Below, one piece after another: positions 48,901 to 60,069 of a DNA stretch of 64,000 nucleotides (the first letter of the stretch is position 1; every line of letters starts with the position of its first letter). The position numbers and the translations under genes were made by a program. Below the pieces are notes generated by a model. The model was not told where the DNA came from. It worked only from the letters and a program-made list of their open reading frames with translations, and ran no database searches. The stretch spans positions 1,302,001-1,366,000 of the forward strand of contig JACZZP010000016.1 of the NCBI GenBank assembly GCA_015183035.1. The letters run 5' to 3'. This DNA is from Meloidogyne chitwoodi. Lineage: Eukaryota; Nematoda; Chromadorea; Rhabditida; Meloidogynidae.

Positions 48901-50769
48901 TAATTCAGAATTTAAAGTTTTTGATATTTTTATTGTTCCATTAGGTAACATTTTTAAATAATTATTTTTATTTAATTGAATTAATTGAATTGAATTATCT
49001 TTAAATTAATTAATTTAATTAAATATAATTAAATTACTTAAAGGTAAAGGAATATTTAAAAGTTCAAGTCCAATAGGAGAATCTTCATTTAATGATTCTA
49101 TATTATATATTTTTGGTATTTCTTTATTTATTATATTATTATTTGTTGTTGTTTTTAATTCATTTAAATGTTTTCTTTTTAAAAAAGTAATTAAAGGCAC
49201 TAAAAAATAATAATATTTATTTATTTAAATAATTTAAATATATATTTATTTATTTTTTAAATAAAAATCTTTATCAAAAAAGGAAGATTTCACCTATAAA
49301 CTTTCAAATTAACTGTCTTTTAAATAATATTTTAAAATAAACCATTAGTAGTATTTAATTCTTCTTTATTTAATTTAATTGTTGTATTATTACTAATAAA
49401 TTCTTCAGAATTATTATTATTTTGAATATTTGAATTATCTTTTTTAAATTTATTATTATCTTCTTCTTCTTCTTCTTTTTTATTATTATTATTTAATAAA
49501 TTATTAACAAATAAAATATTAATTTTAATTTCTGCAGTATTTGACCTTTTATGTGTAATTCCAGCTCCATCCCTTGCTAAAATATAAATTATTTCTTTTT
49601 TTTCTTCAAAAATAGATTGACGTAATTTTAATTGAACTGAACATTTAGGCCATTGACATAAAGGAGAATTTAATGAAAATAATTGTTTTATTAATGTTTC
49701 ATTATTATTTTCAGATTTTAATGAAAATTTAACAATTCCACCAATACCTTGATCTAAATCTAAAACTTCTAAATTACAAAGTAAATAGCCTGGAGGTGAA
49801 TCCTTTAAAATTAAATTATAATATTTAAAAATAAATAAAAAGAGAATATAAAAATATTTAAAATTAATTTAAAAAATAACTAACAGATTTTATAATTAAT
49901 TCCAAAGGAAAAGGACCTCCTAAAAATAAAGGTATATTATCATTAACATCAATAACTTCAATTTGTAATATTGCCCTTTCATTTGTATTTAAATCTTCAA
50001 ATAAAAGAGAATAAGAAAGTTGAAAAGGAGAAGAAGAATTGTTTAAATAATAATTATTATTATTATTTACTTCTTTATTATTAATTGGTAAAATAATCTA
50101 AAATAAATTATTTATAATAAAATATATTTATTTTTAATTAATTCCCCAAAAAGTATTAAAATTAAATATTCAATAAAATAAAATAAAATTATTTTAACCC
50201 AATTTAATTTAAATTAAATTAAAAAATATTCTTTCCTTGTCAACATCCAATTCTTTATTTAAAATTAATCCAAAACAACTTTCATTTAATTTAAAAATAT
50301 CAAAAGGTAATTTATTATTATTATTTTCTTTTTCATTATTTTTTGCATTTGAAAGACGTAAATCTAATGGATTTTTAATTAATTCAGAATCTGAACAGAT
50401 TTTTACATCTAAAAGTTTTTCAATTGGCCAATCTTCATCAAGAAAGAGAATATCAGGTGGAAAAACAGATAAATTGCCAAAAACTTAATTTTTAATAATT
50501 TAAAAATAATTAATTATTTTTTATAATTTATTTAGCTTTTTTATTGTTTTTGAAAGATATTAAAGTAATTTAATTTAATTTAATTCCATAAAAATTATAC
50601 AATTTGCGGAAAGATTAAAAATTAATTTTATCTGATTTTAAAAAATAATTTAAATATTTATTTTAATTAATTAATTACCATAATATTGAAATTTTAAATA
50701 AAAAATAAAATAAATAAAATATGAAGGAATAAAATTAATAAAATTAAATATTGCAAAAATTGAAATCAT
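45906..50769 (-). CDS. Cadherin-family membrane protein
   Basis: Starts MISIFAIFNFINFIPSYFIY at 50769, a hydrophobic signal-peptide-like exon, and ends ARILPLGALSTEF at the TGA at 45906-45908. The ectodomain has several cadherin repeats, recognised by calcium-binding linkers such as QIEVIDVNDNIPLF (about 49910-49970) and QILDENDNCPIFNF (about 47935-47985), plus LEVLDLDQGIGG-type segments (about 49745-49790). One transmembrane helix follows near 46215-46310 (IIIFLFIIILILILPLIYCL). The cytoplasmic tail is short (about 90 residues) and lacks an obvious catenin-binding region. Many Asn runs come from ATT/AAT triplet repeats. A cell-adhesion role is likely; the specific cadherin class is not determined. 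Individual exon edges in this AT-rich gene are approximate. Confidence 0.82.
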
Positions 50770-52391
50770 TTTTTATAAAATAAAAATAAAAATTTAATTA
50801 AATAATAAAAGCAGATTTTGCTTAATTTTTCATAGGCGAAAACAATTGAATAAAAATATTTTTAAGTGGATTTTTCTTATAAAATAATTAATTAATTATT
50901 TATTTATTTTTTAATTGTTTGGACAAAAGGACTAAATAAAATTATTATTTTTCTTTTATTTATTTTTATTATTAAAAAATAGCCCAATATGTATTTTTTA
51001 AGAAATTCTTTTTTGTAATATTCATTTTTCCGCAATTAATCCATTGAATAAAACAAAGCAGAAGAATTCTGATTTAAAAACAAAAAAGAATTTTTAATTA
51101 TTTAATCGCCGCACAATCGGCTTTTTTACTATTAATTAAATTATAAATAGTAAATATATTTTAAAATTATAATTTTATTAAAAAAATAAAAATAAAAACA
51201 TTTTGGGAATTACTAGGCTTTTTTTTTAATATTTTTAATAAAAACTCTAAATTTTGAAAATAATCGAAAGCTCTTAATTTTTTTTTGCCAGAATAAATTT
51301 AATTATTGAAGAAAAAATTAAAATGTTTTTATAATAATGTTTAAGGAAATGAATTTAATTAAAAAACAATAAATATTAGAATAATTATATAATTTAAATA
51401 AATAAAAATATAAATAAAGAGCAAATAAAAATATAAAAATTAATTTTAATATTTTAGAAATATTCAAAAAAACATAATTTTTAAGTAATTATTATAATAT
51501 TTTTATTTTCTGTTTTATATTTATTTTCTCTTTTCCTCTCATTTTCTCTTTATAATTAAATAATAATAGTAATTCACTTACAACTTCTTGCGCATCTAAT
51601 AATTAAAAAGTAAAAGTACACATAAATAAAAAATATTATTTTGATCAAAAAAAATAAAAAAAAGATGACAACTACCTTTTTAAGAAGAAAATAAGCATTG
51701 GAATGGAATAATAATAAATAAATAATATTTATTTATTTATTTAAATAATTTAATATTTTTTATATTATTTAATTTTAAAATTATTCCAAAAGAAAAAAAA
51801 CTAAATTTATTTTAGTATTAATTAATAGGAATGTTAATTTTATTTTTTAATATTTTTTCTGCTAAATTTAAAAAATGTTCTATTTACAATAAACATTATA
51901 CTTGAATAACTTATTTAATTAAAAAAATTAATTTAAATATTTACTTGTTGACATTTATTCAATATTTAATTTAAATATTATGTTATATATTTAAATTTAT
52001 TCTTTTTAAGGTTTTCTTAATTTCTCCCAATCATAAATATATATTTTTTATAATGTCTGAATTTTATCATTTAACCTTTTTTAATATTCTTCCCAACTCA
52101 TCAATTTGTTTTCCTCGGCTAATATTTAAATATTTCCCTTTTATATTAAAAAAAAACTTAAATCATATATTCATAAAATAATCTCTTTGACCTCGTTTGC
52201 CTTACCTTATTATATGTACATATACTTATTGTTAGTCTAAAAACAAACTCAATTATTTTATAAAAATAAACTTAATTTAAATTTAAAATTTAGTCTAAAA
52301 CACAAAGTTTAAATTGTAGAAATAAAAATAAAAGAATATAAGGACTTAAAAAAATTTAAATATTGAAAAGCTTAAATATTTATATTTTTAG
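50770..52391. other. Divergent intergenic region
   Basis: About 1.6 kb of AT-rich DNA between the cadherin start (minus) and the MATH-BTB start (plus). I see no coding exon. The MATH-BTB ATG directly follows TTTTTAG, so an upstream non-coding exon or a spliced leader may join there. Confidence 0.45.
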
Positions 52392-54718
52392 ATGAAGACT
52401 GTTACTTCCAAAATTGAATGGACTTTGACCAATTCTCAAAAGATTTATGATGTCATTAGCAATTATAATCCAATTCAATTGACAAGTATATAAATCATAT
52501 TTTTATTTTATAGAGTTCAATAAAATTAAAGGTAATCGATTCTTCAATTCTGAATTTGCCTCGATAGAATGGGAATTATGTATTCAATTTCAAAAAGGAA
52601 CGAGTAGTAGCGATATTAATATTTGGCTTCGGCAGTTAGGACCCAGCAAAATTAATGATAAAATTAATACAAAATATATTATATATGCAATGAAAAATGA
52701 TAATCGCATTGATATTGCCAAGTATGTTTATATTTAACCATTTAATATTTATTTTTTATTTAAAGATCCACACACAAATTTGAAGACCAAAAACAGATGG
52801 GATATACTAAAATTTATTTTCACAGCATCGTTTCATCTGGTGGTAATCAGAGTTGGGTCGAAATTTCGATTTCGATTTCGAAAACCGAAATTTCGAGGTT
52901 TTTATTTCGAATTATTTCGATTTCGCGAAATTAAAAAATTTCGATTTCGAAGGAATTTCGATTTCGAACTTTTCCAAATTTCGATACAATACGAGTATTT
53001 TTTACACCCCTAAAGATTGTATTTTTTGAGAAAATGCATCCAAGGGGCGGGTGTTTTACTTTGATTCAAGGAAAAGAAAAATATTAAAAGGAAAGATTTA
53101 TTATAATTAAAAACGTCTTCCTTCCTGGTACGAGTGTGGTTGAGTGGTTAGTGGGTTAGTTTATGATAGTGATATTTATGTGGGTTCGATTCCTATGATA
53201 AGTGCAAAATATCTTGAGACATTAATTATTATTTAATTAATTTTTCCTTAGTTTTGAAACATTTTAAATTTATAAGAAAAATATAAGTCCTATATTTTTA
53301 TCTTGCGGTGCTAAAAAGGTGAATTTTTGGCAGCTAAAGTACAATTATTTTAAAAATTTTTCGCCTGCGGCGCTAAAAGGTAATTGTTTTGCAAAGGGAT
53401 TTAAAAAATTCTCATCAATGGCACTAAAAAAGCTTAATTTTCAACGCATAGGTTTAAAATTTTTCAAAATTTTTCGCCTGCGGCGCTAAAATAATCTGAA
53501 CTTTATAAAAATTAACCTAATCAGACATTTGAGTTCAACTCGTAACAACCCTGATGCCAAGTGCAAAAATTACAATTATAATTAAGGTTTCACTTTTTTT
53601 ATCATATTTTTGAGAATTTCGAATAATTTCGATTTCGATTTCGAAAACCGAAATTTCGAGGTTTTTATTTCGAATTATTTCGATTTCGCGAAATTAAAAA
53701 ATTTCGATTTCGAAGGAATTTCGATTTCGAACTTTTTCCAATTTCGACCCAACCCTGGTGGTAATCCAATATTAATTAATTTTTCAATTAATGTGTAATT
53801 TTAGGTAATTTGTGTTTAAAATGTGAAGTTGAAGCAGATTGTTATAATTTAACTGATAATTTACAAAATACTTATAAGAAAATGTTAGAAGAGGAAATAT
53901 TTACTGATTGTGTTATTAAGGTTAATTTATTTACTTTAAAAGTTAAAATTGATAAAACTCTTTTAGATTGATGATCAGATTATCAAAGCACATCGTTGTG
54001 TTTTGGCAAAAAGCAGTGAAGTATTTCTAAAAATGTTCGAGCAAAGTGGAATGATTGAGGCACAAATGGTATATTTTAATTAATTTAATAATTTGGGATA
54101 TTTGACTCTAATTATAAATAATTTAAGGGTGAAGTAATAATTTCTGATACTTCTCCTGAATGTTTTCGAGCAATGTTGGAGTTTTTCTATACTGGCGAAG
54201 TTTCAAAAAGTTTTTCAAAATGTTTATATTTTAACTGCACATACTTATATTTTAAGGTTTATTGGAGACTCATGTCGATGATCTTTTTGCTATTGCACAC
54301 AAATATCAAGTAGAAACTTTGAAATATGAATGCGAGCTTTTTTTGTCTTCCAAAATAGGTACATAAATTCTTTTAATAATCTAAATTGATAATGTTAAAG
54401 AGGATAATAATATTTTAATACATAAAAGAGTATTCTTTTTAAATAATCTGCAATTTAATTTTAGATGTTGAAAATATTGTAAAATATTGCAATATTATTA
54501 ATTTATATAATTCTTCAACTTTAGAAAAGGTATTATAATATAATTATTTAAAAATTTTTATAAATTTAAATTTATAGGCATGTGGAATTTATATTAAAAA
54601 TAACAGAAAAGACTTTTTAAATAGTAAAGAATGGGAAGAAATTGAGCGTATTTATCCACAATTGTCCATTCGTTTATTAAAATTTATTATTACACAGAAT
54701 GACAAAATTTATAATTAA
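52392..54718 (+). CDS. MATH-BTB protein (BATH-like)
   Basis: Starts [20 protein letters not shown] at 52392 and ends ITQNDKIYN at the TAA at 54716-54718. The N-terminal MATH-like domain ([39 protein letters not shown]) is followed by a BTB/POZ domain ([70 protein letters not shown]) and a BACK-like C-terminus. Such proteins are substrate adaptors for cullin-3 ubiquitin ligases and are expanded in nematodes. The intron 52843-53804 joins codons as SSG-GN. It carries a 908 bp transposable element that starts 6 bases after the donor; without it and one duplication the intron is 44 nt. The reading frame is otherwise intact. Confidence 0.9.
53128..53210 (+). repeat. tRNA-derived (SINE-like) pol III promoter
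   Basis: An A-box TGGTTGAGTGG (53137-53147) and a perfect B-box GGTTCGATTCC (53183-53193) are spaced as in a tRNA. The T-stem can still pair with wobbles, but I cannot build a convincing acceptor stem or anticodon arm, so this is a tRNA-derived sequence rather than a functional tRNA gene. Confidence 0.5.
53310..53500. repeat. Degenerate tandem repeat inside the 908 bp element
   Basis: Four units with the theme CGCCTGCGGCGCTAAAA, the first and third altered, occur near 53302-53320, 53360-53378, 53413-53430 and 53466-53484, spaced by about 50-60 bases. Confidence 0.55.
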
Positions 54719-54829
54719 TTTATTTATATTTTTTAAATAATTTAAAACAATATTATTTTACTCAACATTTTTTTTTAATTTTTTTGAATAAAACTTTCCT
54801 AAAATTATATTTAATAATAATTCTTAAAT

Positions 54830-57634
54830 TTATTTTAACGTGTTAATATTAGAAACACTTTTATTATGACCTAGAACAGAATTAATTAATAATTCGTTAT
54901 ATTCTGTTCGAAGTTCAAGTACCTATAAAATTAACAAAAATTAAAATAATTCTCAAACACTTTATTATTATTATATTTTTACCTTTTGTTTAGAAGGACC
55001 ATAATCTAATTTATTACGTAATTCAGTCAACTTTTCATTTAATTCTCTTCTTTCTGATTCCATTTTATCCACTCGACTTTTTAATTCACGTAACTAAAAA
55101 TTAATTTAAAAATAAATAAATTAATTAATTTAAAATTACTTGTGTCATTTCATAATTTCCACCAACAAATCTATTTTCTTCATTTTTAATTTGTATTTTT
55201 AATCTTTCATTTTCTGCTTCTAATCTATTCAATTCTTCTTTTAAAATATCTCTTTTTGATTGAAGTTCCTAATTTTAAATTAATTTTTAAATAAAATAAA
55301 TTAATTAAAAAACTCTAGTTTTAGATCTAAATTCTTTCTTTAAATCTTCAATATTAGATATTTCATTATAATTTTCATTAATTTCATTTTGTTTTGTTTT
55401 AATTGATTTTAATTCTGAATTTAAAAGTTTTTCATTTTCATTAAGAGTTATTAATTCTTCTTGTAGACGAACATGTACTTTAAATAATTAAATTTAATTA
55501 AATAATTAAATTAAATAAACTAACAATTCTGTAATTCATTAACATTAATAGCTGAATTACTTAATGCTAATAATGATTCATCTAATTCTGTTATATTACT
55601 AATTACTTCTCCATGACGACAATTTAATGAAATTAATTGTAATTGACGTATAATTTGATTAGATAAAATATTTATTCTTTCTTCTATTTCTTTTTTAGAT
55701 TCATCAAAATTATCCTTTTAATTTAATTATTAATTGAAAATAAAGTACCAAAAAAAAACCAAAAAATTATCCATTTGTGTTCCTCTTGTTTTTAATTCTC
55801 TAAATTTTTCACTTTTATCACCTGCCAATAATTCAAATTCATTTTGAAATTCTTGAAGTTCTTCTTGTGCTTGTGACATTCTTTCATTAATTTCTTGTAA
55901 TCTAATTATTTTAATTTTATTTAATTATTTAATTTAAATTAACTGTTCTTGCATATGTCCAATTTCTTTATTATCTTTTTGTATTTTTTGAATAAAATTA
56001 TCTCTTTGTTCTTCTGGTGTTTCTTCTGATTTAAGTTCAGCAATTATTTGTTCTCTTTTATTATTTAATTCTTGTAATTGTTCTTCCATTAACACTTAAA
56101 TTATTTTAAAATATATTTTAATTTTATTTTAATTAATAAATGACTTGTTTGTCTTTTAAGAGGAGAATTAGTTAATGCCATATCCATTTCTTCTTTATTT
56201 TTATTTAATTTAATTAATTCTAATTTTTTTTTATCCATTTCATTACGTAATTTTTCAACTTCAATATTAACTTGTTCAAATTCTTCTTTAACTTCTTTTT
56301 CCTTTATAAAAATAATAAATAAATATATTTAATTTTTAAAATCTTACTAATATTCTCATTCTTTCATTATTTTCATTTTTTAATTTTTCTGTCTTTTGTT
56401 CTAATTCTTGTAATTGTTCTTCACGTAGTCGACGTTCACGAAATAATTCTTCTACTTCTACCATTAATTCTAAAAAATAAAATTAATTAATTAAATTTAA
56501 AATAATATGAACTTTGATTTTTTAACGCTGTTTGATCAGCTTCTGCATCTAAAGAACGTAAATTTGTATTTGAATGAGTATTTTGTCTGTCAATTATCTT
56601 AAAAATAATTTAAAAATAATTAATTAAATTATTTTTATTATTTTCTTTTTATAAATTATTTTATATTTTTAATAAAGTTACCAAATTATAATCAGCTAAA
56701 TTGCCTTGTAATTGTTTTAATTCTTGAGCTTGTTCTTCTGCTCTATCAAATAAACTAATATTTTTTAAAATTTAAATTAAATATACTTTTTTTCATAAAT
56801 TAATAAATTTTCTCTTCCTTTTTCTGCTTTTTCTAATTCAGTATTTAAATTAGACAATTCAATTTCTAATGTATTTAATTTATTATGTAAAAGTCCCAAA
56901 TAATAATTAGCATCTGCTATCATTCTTCCCCCTCCAATTGTTGCTATAAAATTATATTTATTTATTTATTTATTTAAATAATATACTTCCCATTCTAGAA
57001 GAAGAACGTGCCCCACTAACTCCTTGTTGAGTAATTGGACGTTGCTGAGCAGTCCCAAGTGGAATTTGATGGACAACCATTTGACGACCAATTGTTCCTG
57101 GACGTTGACCCATAGAAGTAGTAGAACGATTTAAAGAAGAACGATTACCCTAATTATATATTAATTAAAAGTTTTATTTTAAATATACAAAAGCAGTCCC
57201 TGTAACACCAACAGCTGTTCCAATTCGAGAACCTAAAAATTAAACAATATTCGACAAAGATTACATAATTGAGAGTGTCATTGTTAATTATAAAATGTTT
57301 ACCTGCTCTACTATAACCTCTTGAAGGAATTGTAGAAGACACAATTGAATTTGCTACCATACCAATTCTACTCTGTGGACGTACAACATCAGTTGATGGG
57401 ACTATGGCCATTTGTTGTGTTGTTGGAGGAACTGGACCAAAAGAAGAAGATGAAGATGGAGGTCTTTCAGCATCTAAATATATATTTATTTATTAAAAAT
57501 TAATTTAAAAAACTTCTTCCAGCAGTTTTAGGTCTTCTTTGTGTTGTAGTAGTAGTACTAGTTTCAGGTCTACTTTGTTGTTGACGAGTGCCTGGACGAG
57601 CAGAGGGTGGTCTTTGACGATATTGATGATCCAT
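54830..57634 (-). CDS. IFT74: Intraflagellar transport protein IFT74
   Basis: Starts MDHQYRQRPPSARPGTRQQQ at 57634 and ends NKSVSNINTLK at the TAA at 54830-54832. The basic, Pro/Ser/Thr-rich N-terminus (about 57000-57634) includes RPITQQGVSGAR, the family's TQQG motif, and resembles the tubulin-binding N-terminus of IFT74. The rest is a long coiled coil: RMIADANYYLGLLHNKLNTL, ELKQLQGNLADYNLIIDRQN, ELMVEVEELFRERRLREEQL, and further heptads to the end. IFT74 pairs with IFT81 in the IFT-B complex and is needed for cilium assembly, in nematodes in sensory neurons. An X-box-like site lies 103 bp upstream. Convergent with the MATH-BTB gene (111 bp between stops). Confidence 0.9.
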
Positions 57635-58090
57635 TTATAAAAATAATTTTTGTTAAATTTATTTTAAATTAATAAGCCTTAAAAAGATTGGAAAAAGAAA
57701 ATAATAGTTATTTTATTAAAATAGGTATATGTGTTTGTTACTTAGCAACGAAATTTTAATTTATTTTTAAAGTAAATTTACATTAATATAAATTAATTTA
57801 TTTATTTTTAGAATTAAAAAATAGATTTATTTAGAAAAAAATAATAATTAAATATTAGATTGTTGATCAACATTTAATAAATAATTTTCTTGAAAATATT
57901 ACTATAAAATAATTATTATTTTTTAAATTAAAAAATTAGACTAATAAAATGTTTAACATTATTTTTAATTTTTTTATAATTATTTTCTGTTATTTCAAAA
58001 TAAATTATATAAAATTATTTATTTATTTTATATAAACTAATAAAATATTTTAAAAATTATTTTATTATATAATTATTTATTTTTATTTAA
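57635..58090. other. Upstream region of IFT74
   Basis: About 455 bp between IFT74 and the next gene, both on the minus strand. AT-rich apart from the X-box-like site; no coding exon. Confidence 0.5.
57737..57749 (-). promoter_or_regulatory. X-box-like RFX/DAF-19 site
   Basis: GTTACTTAGCAAC is an imperfect palindrome of two RFX half-sites: GTTACT (5 of 6 to GTNRCC) and AGCAAC (6 of 6 to RGYAAC) with a one-base spacer. It lies 103 bp upstream of the IFT74 ATG, within the range seen for ciliary genes in C. elegans. Position plus target gene make it credible. Confidence 0.6.
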
Positions 58091-58925
58091 TTATTTTTCT
58101 TCATTATCTTCTTCTTTTTCCTCTTCTTCTTCATTTTCAATTATTGTTGAATTTCCTGAATTATTATTTTCTAAACTTTTTTCATCTTCTAATTTTAAAT
58201 TAGGTAATAAAGTTACTTCATTATTTTTATTATTAAAAGGTTCTCCTTTAAATAAAGGAAAACATTTTGATGGAGGTGGTCCTGGAATGACAGATTGGGG
58301 AATTGGAATAAAACAACGAAGTTTTGGATCAGTAGATTCTAATATTTGATTTATTTGTTTGCATTCTTCACAACGTGTTATTTCCATATTTTTACGAATA
58401 TCCTACAAAAATAATTTAAAAAAATAAAAATAAATAAATAAATACAGGTTAATATCATTTTATAGGTAGTAGTAAATTTATTAAAATAATCTCTAAACTC
58501 TTTTTTCTAATAAATATTCTTCAGGGACTATTTTAGTGAATTTAAGGTATACCTAATATATAATTAAATATAATAATTATTTATTTTACCCAAAGTTTCT
58601 TTAATAAAATTAATGCTTCTCCAGTTAACCATTTATTATAATTATCATAATTATTATTTAAATGTTGCTGTATATTTAAAGTAAAATTTTCATATTGTAA
58701 TTGTATTTTATTATCATTTGCCCAATTAATTAATTTTGTTTCAATTTGTGATTTTGTATCATTTATTGAAGATATTATTTGAAAAAATTGACGACGAGAA
58801 GGAACAGAGACATTTCTAATTAATATTATTGGGAAATGGTTAGGGACTGGACATTTATTTGGCAAAGGATTGAAAGGAGTAAAAGTAAAGACAGATATTG
58901 GTAATAATAATAATAATATAATCAT
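58091..58925 (-). CDS. Secreted protein, SXP/RAL-2 (DUF148)-like
   Basis: Two exons joined at KKLW-DIRKNMEI. Starts MIILLLLLPISVFTFTPFNP at 58925, a clear signal peptide. The mature part has RRQFFQIISSINDTKSQIET and LINWANDNKIQLQYENF, matching the FFxI...Q.E..L..WA pattern of the nematode SXP/RAL-2 family of secreted proteins. The second exon (58091 to about 58405) has CEECKQINQILE, a Pro-rich stretch and a strongly acidic tail ending EEDNEEK. Family members are secreted from hypodermis, glands or amphids in parasitic nematodes; their biochemical role is not established. Assignment rests on a short pattern, so it is moderate. Confidence 0.65.
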
Positions 58926-60069
58926 TTATTTAAATTTTAAATAAAAATAAATTGAAAAATAATTTTTATAAAATTATGAATAAAAATTAAAATAAATGAG
59001 AATATTTATAAATAAAAATATTTAACAAAAAAATTGTTTTTTTATTTAAAAACTAATTGTTAAAATAAAATAATAAACATATAAATTTAATTGGCAATTA
59101 AATATTAATATATTTAAATATATTCCCTATTATTAAATTAAATATTTAATAATTATTTTATTTAACAGATTTTATATGAACAAAAATGCCAATAAAAAAA
59201 GATTAAAAGGGATTAAATTGATAATAAAAAAAGTGTCGGTAAAAACTTGTTATATTTTTATTAGATAAATTTTAATTAAAAAATTTAATAATTTTATTGT
59301 TTAAAAATTTTAAAATAAAAAATAAAGGTATATATTTAAATAAAAGATTATTAAATTAAAAATACTTATTTAAATTTAGTCTTATAAAATATAAGTTTAT
59401 TCTAATAGAGATATATTAGAATATATGTTTCTTTTTATTATAATAAATAATAATTATAAATAAATAAATTAATTATATTGACGCTTTTTTTTTAATTATT
59501 TGCTAGAATATTTAGGTATTTTTTAGATAAAATTATTGATATAATTTAAAAATTTTATAAAAGAATTACTTTCAAAATTTATTTATTTACTTAAAAAAAT
59601 TAATTTAAATATATTATATATTTACTTATTTTCTTAAAAAATAAATAAATATTAAAATTATATTATTTAAATATTTTTTCTAAAGAAAAAAGTTAAAGAA
59701 GAACAGAATTATAATTTAATAATTTATTTAAATATATTTATTATAAAAATAAATAAAATAATTGCTTCATTTTTTTTATTTAAATTTAATAAAAATTAAA
59801 ATTTAACTTGTACTTTTATTATACTTATTAATGTTTAAAAAATATTCTCAAGTAAAAAGTCTCAATAAAAAGTAAATTCTCACAAATTTTTGTGGCATGT
59901 TTATAAAAAAATTTTTATTAAATATTTATTATACTTTAATAATTTTGTATTTAAAATATTATTTTATTTGAAAAAATTTTTTAATTCTCATTATTTGACA
60001 TTTAAAATTTTTAAATTAAATAAATTAAACATTAAAATTAATTATTTTATTTAAATTTAGTTTAAAAAA
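58926..60069. other. AT-rich intergenic DNA
   Basis: About 1.1 kb, nearly all A and T, between divergently transcribed genes. No coding exon, repeat family or RNA gene recognised. Confidence 0.5.

Larger units (their letters stand above)
52849..53756. mobile_element. 908 bp element with TTCGAA-rich ends, in an intron
   Basis: The ends AGAGTTGGGTCGAAAT and (inverted) AGGGTTGGGTCGAAAT are flanked by an exact 10 bp duplication GGTGGTAATC (52839-52848 and 53757-53766). Inside each end lies a direct copy of about 120 bp rich in TTTCGATTTCGAA (52860-52980 and 53625-53740). The middle holds a tRNA-like promoter and repeated CGCCTGCGGCGCTAAAA units. No transposase, so non-autonomous. Confidence 0.88.

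Noticed and set aside
53128..53210. tRNA gene
   Set aside because: The A and B boxes are good, but no acceptor stem or anticodon arm folds convincingly; kept as a tRNA-derived repeat.
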